Notes under the pieces: generated by a model
The model's input: only the letters and a program-made list of their open reading frames with translations
The model's database searches: none
What the model was told of the DNA's origin: nothing
Made by a program: the position numbers and the translations under genes
Origin: RGIG4079 sp045596365
GTDB taxonomy: Bacteria > Bacteroidota > Bacteroidia > Bacteroidales > Muribaculaceae
DNA: 64,000 nt
Direction: 5' to 3'
Assembly: GCA_045596365.1 (NCBI GenBank)
Contig: JAZOCE010000011.1
Location: 1 to 64,000, forward strand
Shown: positions 39,319 through 48,778 of the stretch, piece after piece
How the letters are laid out: each line of letters opens with the position of its first letter
How positions within the stretch are numbered: the first letter of the stretch is position 1

Positions 39319-39672
39319 TTACCATTTAATGGTTACGGCGACAGATTGTAGTTGCGCGCTAATAGGGGGGGTAATCTTTGCAATGTGTATCATCCCGCCT
39401 TGGATTTTTGGGAAACGAGATATGAGGGAACTGCGTATGCGTCCTGCGACATGCTCAATCAGTTGAGATGGTTTTGCCATCTCTTTTTTTATTACGTCAA
39501 CAACCTCAGAGTAGTTAAGCGTCGATTCTATGTTGTCGTTAATGAGCGCATCTTCGATGGGGTAGCGCAAATGTGCGGTTACCTCAAATGTGTTGCCGGT
39601 GATGTTCTCTTGTGGCGACACTCCATGATGTGCTTTGATGCGAAGGTTGTTGATTTCGATTGTCGCTTTCAT
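39319..39672 (-). CDS. folB: Dihydroneopterin aldolase
   Basis: This folate-synthesis enzyme cleaves dihydroneopterin to 6-hydroxymethyl-dihydropterin and glycolaldehyde. The 117-residue protein has the family's opening INNLRIKAHHGVSPQE with the active-site Glu, then TLNYSEVVDVIKKEM and LIEHVAGRI with the catalytic Lys replaced in visible context by the QSVAVTIKW ending strand. Length is normal for the octameric enzyme. It has its own promoter and lies 43 bases after rnr. Confidence 0.92.
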   Translation of the reverse strand: MKATIEINNLRIKAHHGVSPQENITGNTFEVTAHLRYPIEDALINDNIESTLNYSEVVDVIKKEMAKPSQLIEHVAGRIRSSLISRFPKIQGGMIHIAKITPPISAQLQSVAVTIKW

Positions 39673-39697
39673 TGGTTTTATTTCTTATCGTAAAGTA

Positions 39698-39705
39698 CAA
39701 AGATA
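39698..39705 (-). promoter_or_regulatory. -7 promoter element of folB
   Basis: TATCTTTG on the minus strand lies 25 bases before the folB ATG, inside the short gap after rnr. Confidence 0.6.
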
Positions 39706-39715
39706 GTATATAAAT

Positions 39716-41857
39716 TTATTTTTTCATATCGGCAAGTGCAAAATCGAGTTGTTTGCGTTCAAGATTAGCTCGGGCAATCTGTACTCTGATTTTGTCGCCA
39801 AGTCGATAGCGGGTGTTGCTACGACGGCCAACGAGGCAGTAGTTGCGTTCATCAAAATCATAATAGTCATCGGCAAGGTCGCGCACCGGGACAAGTCCTT
39901 CGCACTTGTTATCGTCGAGTTCGACATATAATCCCCACTCGGTAACTCCTGAAATAACACCGTCGTATATTTCGCCGAGGTGGTCGCCAAGATATTCAAC
40001 CTGTTTGTATTTGATAGATGAACGCTCGGCATTGGCAGCAAGTTGTTCCATGTCAGAGGAGTGCTTGCACAGGTCTTCGAGTTTGTTGAGGTTTACGCTG
40101 CGTCCTCCATTGAGATAGCGATCAAGAAGTCGGTGTACCATCATGTCGGGGTAACGGCGAATGGGTGATGTAAAATGAGTGTAATAATCAAACCCCAGTC
40201 CATAGTGTCCTATGTTGGCAGTAGTGTAGACGGCTTTTGCCATCGAGCGTATCGCAAGTGTTGATAGAAGATTTTCTTCCCCTTTGCCTTTTACGTCGCA
40301 GAGCATGCGGTTGATGGAACGGTTTACGTCTTTAGGCGAGCCTTGGTTTTTTACTTTGTAGCCGAAGGTGCGCGATAGAGCAGCGAGGTCTGATAGTTTG
40401 CCGGGATCGGGCTGGTCATGTACTCGATAAACAAATGTTTTGGCCTTTTTGTGGTCAGCGGGGTTGCCTATTGTTTGAGCTACTGTGCGATTGGCGAGTA
40501 GCATGAACTCTTCGATGAGTTTGTTGGCATCTTTTGATACTTTGAAATATACTCCAATGGGGTGTCCTGTCTCGTCGATGTCAAAGCGCACCTCATGTCG
40601 GTCAAATTCGACTGCTCCGTTTTCATAGCGTTGTCGGCGCAAGATTTTTGCCATGTTGTCAAGCATAATAATCTCTTCGGCATAGTCGCCTTTGCCGGTC
40701 TCGATGATTTCTTGCGCTTCTTCATAGGTAAATCGACGATTGCTTTTGGTAACGGTGCGTGCAATGTGTCGGTTGATAACTTTGGCATTCTTGTCCATTT
40801 CAAAGATGCAAGAGAATGTGAGCTTTTCTTCGTCGGGACGTAGTGAGCATATGCCGTTGCTGAGATGTTCGGGAAGCATGGGGACAACGCGGTCAACGAG
40901 GTATACCGATGTTGCACGTTTTTGCGCTTCGCGATCTATTATGGTGTCGGGCGTTACATAGTGAGTAACATCAGCGATGTGCACACCCACCTCATAGTTG
41001 CCGTTATCTAATCGACGGAAGGAAAGGGCGTCGTCAAAGTCTTTGGCGTCTTTGGGATCAATGGTGAATGTGGTAACGTCTCTCATGTCAAGGCGAGAGG
41101 CGATGACTTCCGGGGTAATCCCTGCATCAATTTTTGCCGCGGCTTTTTCGACTGCTTCGGGGTAGCGGTAGGGGAGTCCATATTCTGCGAGTATGGCGTG
41201 TATCTCGGCATTGTTTTCTCCTGCTTTGCCCAGTATGTCAATGATTTCTCCTTGCGGATTTTTTACATCTTCAGGCCAATTGGTTATGCGGGCAATGGCT
41301 TTGTCTCCTGTTTTGCCACCTTTGAGTTTTGCTTTGGGGATGAATATATCGGTAGCGAGATATTTGGAGTCGGTCAATAGGTAACCGAATGATTTTTCTA
41401 CTTGTAGTGTGCCTATAAATACTTGGTCGGCTTTTTCAATAATTTCAATTACTTCAGCTTCAGGCTCGGCTCCACGTCGGTGTGCTGCAATGATGACTTT
41501 TACTTTGTCTCCGTTTAGGGCATGCATAGAGTTGCGTTCAGCCACGAAGATTGATTCTCCATCATTGTCGGTGATGACGCTGTTTTTACCATTGCTGCGA
41601 CGCACGAATACTCCGGTCATTACATTGCTGCGATGAGGGGATTTGTATTTGCCCGGAGTTGTTTCGATGAGGTCTCCGTCAAATGCCATTTCGGCAAGAA
41701 TCATGGCTACGGATTTTTGTTGCGCATGGGTGGTTGCCCCAATGGCATGAGAAACTTGTTTGTAATTAAACGTGTTGTTTTTCTGAGCGTTAATGAATTC
41801 ACTGACTTTTAGCAGTAATTCGGAGTTTCTCTTTTTTGATTTGTTTGCTCGAGCCAT
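39716..41857 (-). CDS. rnr: Ribonuclease R
   Basis: This 3'-5' exoribonuclease degrades structured RNA. The 713-residue protein has an N-terminal winged-helix region, two cold-shock domains (TPGKYKSPHRSNVMTGVFVR and GTLQVEKSFGYLLTDSKYLA), the RNB catalytic domain with TFTIDPKDAKDFDDALSFRR (metal-binding aspartates) and HFTSPIRRYPDMMVHRLLD, and a C-terminal S1 domain (EIYDGVISGVTEWGLYVELD). Length is normal. No promoter box was found in the gap after gyrB, so it may be read from the gyrB message. Confidence 0.96.
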   Translation of the reverse strand: MARANKSKKRNSELLLKVSEFINAQKNNTFNYKQVSHAIGATTHAQQKSVAMILAEMAFDGDLIETTPGKYKSPHRSNVMTGVFVRRSNGKNSVITDNDGESIFVAERNSMHALNGDKVKVIIAAHRRGAEPEAEVIEIIEKADQVFIGTLQVEKSFGYLLTDSKYLATDIFIPKAKLKGGKTGDKAIARITNWPEDVKNPQGEIIDILGKAGENNAEIHAILAEYGLPYRYPEAVEKAAAKIDAGITPEVIASRLDMRDVTTFTIDPKDAKDFDDALSFRRLDNGNYEVGVHIADVTHYVTPDTIIDREAQKRATSVYLVDRVVPMLPEHLSNGICSLRPDEEKLTFSCIFEMDKNAKVINRHIARTVTKSNRRFTYEEAQEIIETGKGDYAEEIIMLDNMAKILRRQRYENGAVEFDRHEVRFDIDETGHPIGVYFKVSKDANKLIEEFMLLANRTVAQTIGNPADHKKAKTFVYRVHDQPDPGKLSDLAALSRTFGYKVKNQGSPKDVNRSINRMLCDVKGKGEENLLSTLAIRSMAKAVYTTANIGHYGLGFDYYTHFTSPIRRYPDMMVHRLLDRYLNGGRSVNLNKLEDLCKHSSDMEQLAANAERSSIKYKQVEYLGDHLGEIYDGVISGVTEWGLYVELDDNKCEGLVPVRDLADDYYDFDERNYCLVGRRSNTRYRLGDKIRVQIARANLERKQLDFALADMKK

Positions 41858-41922
41858 GATTTATCGTTTTAATGGTTATGTATATAGATAAACACTCGAA
41901 GATGAGTTGGGGTTTTAGGTTA

Positions 41923-41954
41923 AAGGCGTGTCGTATTTTTTTGCGACACGCCTT
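41923..41954. terminator. Strong hairpin between gyrB and rnr
   Basis: An 11-bp stem, AAGGCGTGTCG / CGACACGCCTT, lies just past the gyrB stop. The only T-tract follows on the plus strand, not on the gyrB strand, so it may attenuate or stabilise the gyrB message rather than fully end it. Confidence 0.45.
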
Positions 41955-41959
41955 GTTTT

Positions 41960-43891
41960 TTATGCGTCAATATTTGCGTAATTGGCATTAGCTTCAATAA
42001 ATTCGCGTCGTGGACCAACGTCTTCACCCATGAGCATTGAGAAGATGCGGTCGGCTTCGGCAGCATCGCTGATATTGACTTGCTTAAGGAGTCGTTTCTC
42101 GGGAGCCATTGTCGTTTCACGCAATTCTTCGGCGCTCATTTCTCCAAGACCTTTGTATCGTTGAACTTTTGTTTTGTCTCCATTGGCTGCAATGAAACGT
42201 TGAACATCGGCATCGGTCCAGCAGTATTCTTCTACTTTTCCTCGTGTACATTTGTATAAAGGAGGTGTAGCAAGGTAAAGGTATCCTTTTTCGATTACCG
42301 GACGCATGCGACGGAAGAAGAATGTCATTAATAGAGTAGCGATGTGGCTACCATCGACATCGGCATCGGTCATGATGATGATTTTGTGGTAGGCGATGCG
42401 AGAAATGTTGACCTCTTTGGGGTCTTCTTCTGTTCCTATCGTTACACGCATTGCGCGGAATAGACTTGTGATTTCTTGATTGTCAAAAATCTTGTGGTCC
42501 ATTGCTTTTTCCACGTTAAGAATTTTTCCGCGTAGAGGAAGAATGGCTTGGAATGTGCGGTCGCGTCCTTGCTTTGCTGTACCGCCTGCAGAGTCCCCTT
42601 CGACAAGGAATAGTTCGCAGTCTTCGGCAGTGCGTGATGAGCAGTCGGCAAGTTTGCCGGGAAGGCCACCTCCGCTAAGTGGAGACTTGCGTTGGATTTT
42701 AACGCGAGCGTTGTATGCCGCATGGCGAGCTTGTGCTGCCAAGATTACTTTTTCGACGATTGTCTTTGCTTGTTTTGGGTGCTCTTCAAGATAGTTGCGT
42801 AGAGCTTCGCTCACAGCTGCTTGCACGGCTCCTATTACTTCGTTGTTGCCGAGTTTTGTTTTGGTTTGTCCCTCAAACTGGGGCTCCATTACTTTAACCG
42901 ATACGACTGCTGTTAATCCTTCGCGGAAATCGGCGGGGTCGATGTCGATTTTTACTTTTTCGAGCATTTTAGAGTCTTCAGCATATTTCTTCAATGTAGA
43001 AGTCAATCCACGACGGAAGCCTGTGAGGTGTGTACCACCTTCAATGGTGTTGATGTTGTTTACAAAAGAGTAAACATTTTCATTGTAGGTGCTGTTGTAT
43101 GTCAATGCGACTTCAACGGGTATGCCTTGACGCTCGGTGTTGAGGTGTATGACGTCTTGAATGAGAGATTCTTTGTTTGAATCGATGTATTCAACGAATT
43201 CACGAAGGCCGTCTTTAGAATAGAATTCTTCGTGTTTTGGTAGCCCGTTTTCGTCTAATTCGCGCATGTCGGTCAATGTCAAGCAGATGCCGGCATTAAG
43301 GAATGCGAGGTCGCGAAGTCGATTAGCAAGCGTTTTGTAGTCGTAGATGGTTGTAGTGAAGATTGTGTCATCGGGCAAGAATGTAACACTTGTTCCGGTG
43401 TGATCGCTATCGCCTTCGATGCGGAGCTCGGTTGTGGGTTTGCCATAAGCATACTCTTGAACGTGAATTTTGCCGTTGCGATGAACTTCGGCTTTTAGAT
43501 AGGATGATAGTGCGTTAACACATGAAACCCCCACGCCATGAAGACCTCCGGATACTTTGTAGGAGCCTTTGTCGAATTTACCTCCTGCGTGAAGGACTGT
43601 TAATACTACCTCAAGTGCCGATTTCCCTTCTTTTTCGTGCATATCAATGGGGATACCACGCCCATTGTCCACGACTGTGATGGAGTTATTCTCGTTGATG
43701 GTAACATCAATATGGTTGGCATATCCTGCAAGTGCTTCGTCTATGGAGTTGTCAACAACTTCATAGACCAAGTGGTGCAGACCTTTAACGCTTATATCGC
43801 CAATGTACATTGCCGGACGTTTGCGGACGGCTTCAAGACCTTCAAGGACTTGAATATTACTGGCGCTATATTCCTCTTTTTCTTCTGACAT
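41960..43891 (-). CDS. gyrB: DNA gyrase subunit B
   Basis: The ATPase subunit of the type II topoisomerase that introduces negative supercoils. The 643-residue protein has the GHKL site (EVVDNSIDEALAGYANHI; VDNGRGIPIDMHEKEGKSAL; GGLHGVGVSCVNALS), the transducer domain, and the TOPRIM region with FLVEGDSAGGTAKQGRDRTF and IIMTDADVDGSHIATLL. It ends with the normal short tail of about 643-650-residue Gram-negative-type GyrB without the long E. coli insertion. gyrA is not in the window. Confidence 0.96.
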   Translation of the reverse strand: MSEEKEEYSASNIQVLEGLEAVRKRPAMYIGDISVKGLHHLVYEVVDNSIDEALAGYANHIDVTINENNSITVVDNGRGIPIDMHEKEGKSALEVVLTVLHAGGKFDKGSYKVSGGLHGVGVSCVNALSSYLKAEVHRNGKIHVQEYAYGKPTTELRIEGDSDHTGTSVTFLPDDTIFTTTIYDYKTLANRLRDLAFLNAGICLTLTDMRELDENGLPKHEEFYSKDGLREFVEYIDSNKESLIQDVIHLNTERQGIPVEVALTYNSTYNENVYSFVNNINTIEGGTHLTGFRRGLTSTLKKYAEDSKMLEKVKIDIDPADFREGLTAVVSVKVMEPQFEGQTKTKLGNNEVIGAVQAAVSEALRNYLEEHPKQAKTIVEKVILAAQARHAAYNARVKIQRKSPLSGGGLPGKLADCSSRTAEDCELFLVEGDSAGGTAKQGRDRTFQAILPLRGKILNVEKAMDHKIFDNQEITSLFRAMRVTIGTEEDPKEVNISRIAYHKIIIMTDADVDGSHIATLLMTFFFRRMRPVIEKGYLYLATPPLYKCTRGKVEEYCWTDADVQRFIAANGDKTKVQRYKGLGEMSAEELRETTMAPEKRLLKQVNISDAAEADRIFSMLMGEDVGPRREFIEANANYANIDA

Positions 43892-43968
43892 AGTTTATTA
43901 TAGTGTTTGTTTGTTCTTAATGATTTATCTGCGATGTTTTGCAGTTTAGTCGTCTTGTAATTAGCAAA

Positions 43969-43976
43969 CAAAGGTA
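43969..43976 (-). promoter_or_regulatory. -7 promoter element of gyrB
   Basis: TACCTTTG on the minus strand gives a leader of about 70 nt before the gyrB ATG. Confidence 0.6.
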
Positions 43977-44074
43977 GCAAAAAAACGTGGTATTACCAAA
44001 TTTTTTGCAAGGGTATTGGCGTGTATTAGTTGAGATGGTGAAATGGTGAAAAATTGTAAAAAATGTGAAGAATG

Positions 44075-44106
44075 TTTGCGTGGCTCATTAAAGAGTTTTA
44101 CCTTTG
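44075..44106 (+). promoter_or_regulatory. Promoter of tRNA-Pro
   Basis: TTTG (44075-44078) and TACCTTTG (44099-44106) are 20 bases apart, 16 bases before the tRNA. Confidence 0.75.
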
Positions 44107-44122
44107 CATCGCTTTTGCAAAC

Positions 44123-44197
44123 CGGGATGTAGCTCAGCCAGGTTAGAGTACGCGTCTGGGGGGCGTGTGGTCGGAAGTTCGAATCTTCTCATCCCGA
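44123..44197 (+). tRNA. tRNA-Pro (anticodon GGG)
   Basis: The cloverleaf has acceptor CGGGATG / CATCCCG, D-stem GCTC / GAGT, anticodon loop CTGGGGG, and T-arm GGAAGTTCGAATCTTCT. The first pair C1-G72 is typical of bacterial tRNA-Pro. Anticodon GGG reads CCC and CCU. CCA is not encoded. Confidence 0.95.
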
Positions 44198-44198
44198 C

Positions 44199-44239
44199 AA
44201 AAAAAAGAGGTTGTTTCACTGAAGCAACCTCTTTTTTTT
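44199..44239. terminator. Bidirectional terminator between tRNA-Pro and a glycosyltransferase
   Basis: AAAAAAAAGAGGTTGTTT pairs with AAGCAACCTCTTTTTTTT around a short loop, with T-tracts on both strands. It ends the tRNA and the convergent gene that stops 4 bases later. Confidence 0.88.
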
Positions 44240-44242
44240 GTG

Positions 44243-45418
44243 TTATATCTTTTGCCAAGTGTAATTCCATTTGTCGGCTTTGCGACTTCGCAAGCGATGC
44301 AGGATGTTGTGGATGGGGCGGAATAATAACATTAGAGGAATTGTTAGCATCGGTTTGCGGGAATGTAGGGCTATTGATGTGTTTCGCCATGATATGATGA
44401 GGGGAATCCAGAGAATTAGTGATAGAATAAACATAGCGATTGCTATCAATAGATTGGGTAATGATGTTGTGATTGACAAGATGGTGAAAATAAGCCACAG
44501 CCAAATCATAGCCGAACTTGTGCCAAAGAAATTATCGGCTGTGTGCTTGATGTATTTAGAGTTGAAATTGCGTATTGATTTTTGTTCGGTGTAAACCTCT
44601 TTGGGGTTGCGGCGATAAATACATTCGATATAGGAATTAGGCGATAGCTCCACAGCGGTATTGTCGGGTGTTGCTATCTCGCTGATGAAAATATCGTCGT
44701 CTCCGTGGTGGAGATTAAGTGAACGAGAGAATCCTTTGTTGCGGAAAAATAATTCACGACTATAAGCAATATTGGCGTCAATGCCACGGTAGGGCTTGTT
44801 TTTGATTGCAGAAGATAGGTATTTGGTTGCATCGATTACAGAATTGAATGCACGTGAGCGAGCTCCGAGTTTCTTGTCGGCTGAAATGGGATAAGATGCA
44901 TATCCGATGACGATTTCTTTCCCTTTTGCAAAGTGTTGAGCTATGGATGTTAACCAATTCTTTGATGTAATTCGGCAGGAGGAGTTTGTTATTATAACAT
45001 AATCATGTTTTGCCGCCTTGATACCTATCGTAAGAGAAAGTTTTTTGCGACTTAGATATTTTGCTTCATCAGGGGTATAGGTGATGTAGAGGTTTTTGTA
45101 GGTTTGACTGAGCTGGGTAACAATATCTTTTGTCGTTTCTGAGGAACCGTCATTTACTACAATGACTTCATAGGGTGATGGGTAGTCTTGGTTTAGTATG
45201 TCGGTGAGTATGTGAGCAAGATTGTCGGAGTTGTTGTTGGAATATACAATTACTGAAACCGACGGAAGTGTAATCTCAGGGAGCGGTAGCGTGCAATTTT
45301 TTGCATGCTTGGCAATGCATGATATTCTACTGCGATAAAATATCAGTAAAAATACAATGGGGATAATTGATGCACATGCAAAAATTATAGAATTCAGGGG
45401 GGGCTGCAATGAAAACAT
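44243..45418 (-). CDS. Membrane-bound glycosyltransferase family 2 protein
   Basis: The 391-residue protein has an N-terminal membrane anchor (about 9-28), a GT-A domain with PSVSVIVYSNNNSDNLAHIL, EVIVVNDGSSETTKDIV (nucleotide-binding Asp) and SLNLHHGDDDIFISEIAT, and two or three hydrophobic helices at about 310-350 and 370. The layout resembles processive or lipid-linked sugar transferases. It is transcribed opposite to the exopolysaccharide cluster and separated from it by 190 bases, so a shared role is possible but not shown. Confidence 0.87.
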   Translation of the reverse strand: MFSLQPPLNSIIFACASIIPIVFLLIFYRSRISCIAKHAKNCTLPLPEITLPSVSVIVYSNNNSDNLAHILTDILNQDYPSPYEVIVVNDGSSETTKDIVTQLSQTYKNLYITYTPDEAKYLSRKKLSLTIGIKAAKHDYVIITNSSCRITSKNWLTSIAQHFAKGKEIVIGYASYPISADKKLGARSRAFNSVIDATKYLSSAIKNKPYRGIDANIAYSRELFFRNKGFSRSLNLHHGDDDIFISEIATPDNTAVELSPNSYIECIYRRNPKEVYTEQKSIRNFNSKYIKHTADNFFGTSSAMIWLWLIFTILSITTSLPNLLIAIAMFILSLILWIPLIISWRNTSIALHSRKPMLTIPLMLLFRPIHNILHRLRSRKADKWNYTWQKI

Positions 45419-45440
45419 GATTATAGATTGAATTGATTTG

Positions 45441-45448
45441 CAAAGGTA
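45441..45448 (-). promoter_or_regulatory. -7 promoter element of the divergent glycosyltransferase
   Basis: TACCTTTG on the minus strand lies 22 bases before the ATG. Confidence 0.55.
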
Positions 45449-45495
45449 GTAATTGTTTTATAAATAGTCTAAAAAAAGTGTTGTACAAACATTAT

Positions 45496-45526
45496 TTTGA
45501 AATCATATTTTAAATGTCTACCTTTG
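45496..45526 (+). promoter_or_regulatory. Promoter of the exopolysaccharide cluster
   Basis: TTTG (45496-45499) and TACCTTTG (45519-45526) are 19 bases apart. The leader to the first gene is about 75 nt. No other -7 box was found between the nine genes, so they may form one long operon of about 11 kb. Confidence 0.7.
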
Positions 45527-45607
45527 TGCTCGCAAAATAAAATCGTTAAACGATTATAATAATGCGAGCACTTTGTTCGTTATAAAGAAAACATTGAGTT
45601 AACCCAA

Positions 45608-46426
45608 ATGTATAAATTTAATATGAAATCACGTTTCGTGTATCTTGTCGTGTGCTTATCGGTTTTGTTAAGTGCATGCTCTGCTTCTAAGAATTCATTA
45701 ACCTATTTTGATGATATTAAAGGAATTGAGTCCGGTAGTGTTCCATCGACAGAGTATTCCGTAAAGATAATACCTAATGATGAATTATTCATAACAGTAA
45801 CATCGTTAATCCCCCAAGCTACTGCTGCTTATAACTTGCCGATTTCTAATCCCGGAATATTGGAAGTGCTGAATGTAACAACTCAACCCCAACAGCAAAC
45901 TTATATCGTGGATAACGCCGGTAATATTGATGTGCCACTTGTCGGTAAAGTCCATGTTGAAGGGCTTACAACACAGCAAATTAAAGAAAAATTAGTGGAA
46001 CTTATAGGTAAAGATGTTGACGACCCGATAGTTCGCGTGGAATTGATGAATTTCCGTGTAAACGTGTTGGGAGAAGTAAAAAAACCAGGAGCTGTTTCGG
46101 TTAGAAGAGAACGTTATTCAGTGCTTGATGCTCTTGCTGATGCAGGCGATTTGACTGAATTTGGTGAACGCTCTAATGTGTTGCTAATCAGAGAGGAAAA
46201 CGGCGCAAAGACATATCATCGGTTGAATTTGAATGAAGCGTCAACATTGTCTTCACCATATTTCTACTTGCAACAAAATGATGTGATTTATGTAGAACCT
46301 AACGAAATCCGCAAAGACAATTCAAAATATAATCAAAATAACGCATTTAAACTCTCGGTGATTTCAACAATCGTGAGCGCTTGTTCAGTAATCGCTTCAC
46401 TCGTAATCGCCCTAACAGTAAAATAA
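45608..46426 (+). CDS. Polysaccharide export outer-membrane lipoprotein (Wza-like)
   Basis: The 272-residue lipoprotein has lipobox LLSAC. It then has the Poly_export domain (about 45-125; YSVKIIPNDELFITVTSLIP, and NAGNIDVPLVGKVHVEGLTT) and a SLBB domain (about 140-225; VNVLGEVKKPGAVSVRRERY, LLIREENGAKTYHRLNLNEA). A final hydrophobic helix (VISTIVSACSVIASLVIAL) matches the Wza C-terminal barrel helix. It forms the outer-membrane exit pore for capsule or exopolysaccharide. A second ATG five codons in is an equally good start. Confidence 0.93.
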   Translation: MYKFNMKSRFVYLVVCLSVLLSACSASKNSLTYFDDIKGIESGSVPSTEYSVKIIPNDELFITVTSLIPQATAAYNLPISNPGILEVLNVTTQPQQQTYIVDNAGNIDVPLVGKVHVEGLTTQQIKEKLVELIGKDVDDPIVRVELMNFRVNVLGEVKKPGAVSVRRERYSVLDALADAGDLTEFGERSNVLLIREENGAKTYHRLNLNEASTLSSPYFYLQQNDVIYVEPNEIRKDNSKYNQNNAFKLSVISTIVSACSVIASLVIALTVK

Positions 46427-46453
46427 TACTAATCTTGATATTGAATAATAGAT

Positions 46454-48772
46454 ATGGCAGTCAATACTAATAATAAGTTACAATCAAACAACATCAATAT
46501 AGCCGAACTGATAGAAGAATATAAATCGAAATGGATATACTTTGCTATTTCGGTTTGTGTTTTTTTGTGTTTGGGTGTGGCTTATGCGTTGTTGAAGAAA
46601 CCTGTTTATAACATCCATGCAAGTGTGTTGATTTCACAGGAGGATCAGACCGGTAGTGCGAATGATATGATGAAGCAGTTTAATATGGGAGATATGTTTG
46701 GAGGATATAGCTCTGTATATGATGAATTGGCTATTATGACATCTCATGATGTAATGACGCAGACGGTTAAGGATTTGGGCCTTAATATTGATTATACTGT
46801 TAGAAAAAATATTTTCAAGAAAGAATTCAGATATAAGGATTCTCCGGTAGAATTGAGTTGTAATCCGGCAATTACCGATACGTTGCGTCACCACTTGTAT
46901 TTCAAACTGAAAATTTCTGAGGATGACAAGGTTGATATCGAAGCATTGGATGATGATGGAGATGAAGACTTGGCAGAGATTGAAGATGCAGAGTTCCCGG
47001 TTGAACTTAATACCTCATATGGGACTTTTGTGTTTGACAAGACATCACATTATGATGCAGTAAAGGATGATTGCGGATCATTCAAGGTGTATATATCAAT
47101 GCGAGGCTATGAGTCAAAGGCTGAATTGTTAGCAAAAGACTTGATGATAGGTATTCCCGATAAAGATGCAAATGTGATAGGTCTTGATTATCAGACACCG
47201 TATATTGATTATGGTAAAAAAATCGTAGATACGGCAATTGATAATTATAATAGAAAGGGAATTATAAGCAAACAGGTAAAGGACTCTAAAACGGCGGAAT
47301 TTATCGGAAAACGTCTTGAAACGCTTGTAAATGAACTTAATGCGACAGAAGAAACGATTGAAAGCTATAAACGTTCACATAATACAACGAGCGTATCGGC
47401 TGAGGCATCATACCTTTTCGGAAGGAAAAAGGCATTGGAAAATCAGTTGATAAATGCAGAAACTGAATTTGAAATACTTGAAATGACTCGCGAGTTCATT
47501 GCTAATCCTGAAAATAAATATTCGTTGATTCCGATGACCGGTGTGGGTTCTGCACAAGGAGCCATAGCCACGTATAATGGGATGATAATGGAACGCATGA
47601 AGCTTGAGAATAATGCGAAGGCCAATAACGTTGTGCTTCAAACATTGGACAAGCAGATTGATGCAATGCGAGAAAATATAAATAAGACACTTGATAAGAT
47701 ACACGAAAATTCATTTGTCAGGTTATCGGAATTGAGAAAACAGACACAGCAATCTCAATCAAAGTTAAGTGATATTCCTACTCAAGAACGAGAGTTTGTG
47801 AGTATTAAACGTCTGCAAACCATAAAAGAACAGTTATATCTTTATCTTCTCCAGAAACAGGAAGAAACGATTTTGAATATAGCAAACACGATGGAACGCG
47901 GTATCGTTATAGACAGAGCATACGCGTTTAATAAACCGGTGAGTGCATCTAAAAGGAATATAATTTTGATGTTCTTTATGCTGGGCCTTATCGCTCCGGT
48001 GGCATATTTCTATGTAAGAAGTATTCTGAGAAATAAATTCAGCACGAAGGAGGAACTTGAGAAGCGTACCAATATGCCTATCCTTGGCGAAATGTGTACA
48101 AGTCAGAGAGGAGAGGCTCTAGTTGTTAAATCAGGTGGATCGTCCTCTGCTGCTGAATTGTTCCGATTAATACGCTCAAATCTCCAATTCATTCTTGGAG
48201 GAATGAATGATAAAGTTGTAGTAGTAACATCTACCGTATCTGGCGAAGGAAAATCGTTCATCTCAATTAACCTTGCAGCTTCGCTTGCGATGTTAGGCAA
48301 GAAAGTGTTGTTGGTAGGTATGGATATTCGATGTCCTAAATTGGCAGAATATTTAAATCTAAAACCAAATAAAGGCTTGACTGAATATCTATCATCGCAG
48401 TCAATAGGTATAGATGATATCATCATCAAGGATGCAATACAAGAGGATATGGATATCATAGTAGCTGGTCCTGTACCTCCAAATCCATCGGAATTGCTTG
48501 CGTCTGCAAGTGTTGATCAACTATTTGCTACATTACGAGACAGATATGATTACATAATCATTGATAGTGCTCCTGTAGGTATGGTCAGCGATACATTCTC
48601 ATTGTCTCGCATTTCAGATGCTACGGTTTATGTGTGTCGTGCAAATTATACAAAACTAAAAGATATAGAGTATATTAATTCTCTATATGCCGATAATCGT
48701 TTGAAACGCATGTCGTTGGTCGTAAACGGGACAGAAACGAAGAAAGGCTATGGGTATGGTTATGGCAAATAA
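46454..48772 (+). CDS. Polysaccharide co-polymerase with tyrosine kinase domain (Wzc-like)
   Basis: The 772-residue inner-membrane protein controls chain length and export. A Wzz domain with TM helices at about 29-48 and 490-510 encloses a long periplasmic coiled-coil region. The cytoplasmic BY-kinase has Walker A VTSTVSGEGKSFISINLAAS, Walker A' KKVLLVGMDIRCPKL and Walker B YDYIIIDSAPVGM. The C-terminal tail YGYGYGK is a short tyrosine cluster for autophosphorylation. It follows the export lipoprotein by 27 bases. Confidence 0.95.
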   Translation: MAVNTNNKLQSNNINIAELIEEYKSKWIYFAISVCVFLCLGVAYALLKKPVYNIHASVLISQEDQTGSANDMMKQFNMGDMFGGYSSVYDELAIMTSHDVMTQTVKDLGLNIDYTVRKNIFKKEFRYKDSPVELSCNPAITDTLRHHLYFKLKISEDDKVDIEALDDDGDEDLAEIEDAEFPVELNTSYGTFVFDKTSHYDAVKDDCGSFKVYISMRGYESKAELLAKDLMIGIPDKDANVIGLDYQTPYIDYGKKIVDTAIDNYNRKGIISKQVKDSKTAEFIGKRLETLVNELNATEETIESYKRSHNTTSVSAEASYLFGRKKALENQLINAETEFEILEMTREFIANPENKYSLIPMTGVGSAQGAIATYNGMIMERMKLENNAKANNVVLQTLDKQIDAMRENINKTLDKIHENSFVRLSELRKQTQQSQSKLSDIPTQEREFVSIKRLQTIKEQLYLYLLQKQEETILNIANTMERGIVIDRAYAFNKPVSASKRNIILMFFMLGLIAPVAYFYVRSILRNKFSTKEELEKRTNMPILGEMCTSQRGEALVVKSGGSSSAAELFRLIRSNLQFILGGMNDKVVVVTSTVSGEGKSFISINLAASLAMLGKKVLLVGMDIRCPKLAEYLNLKPNKGLTEYLSSQSIGIDDIIIKDAIQEDMDIIVAGPVPPNPSELLASASVDQLFATLRDRYDYIIIDSAPVGMVSDTFSLSRISDATVYVCRANYTKLKDIEYINSLYADNRLKRMSLVVNGTETKKGYGYGYGK

Positions 48773-48778
48773 TTGAAT

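Noticed and set aside
41923..41954. Standard intrinsic terminator for gyrB
   Set aside because: The hairpin is strong, but the T-tract is on the opposite strand, so a standard terminator claim is not supported; kept only as a hairpin.
42442..43073. Several 60-100-codon open frames on both strands across gyrB
   Set aside because: They are shadows of a highly conserved gene, with no start context or protein pattern of their own.
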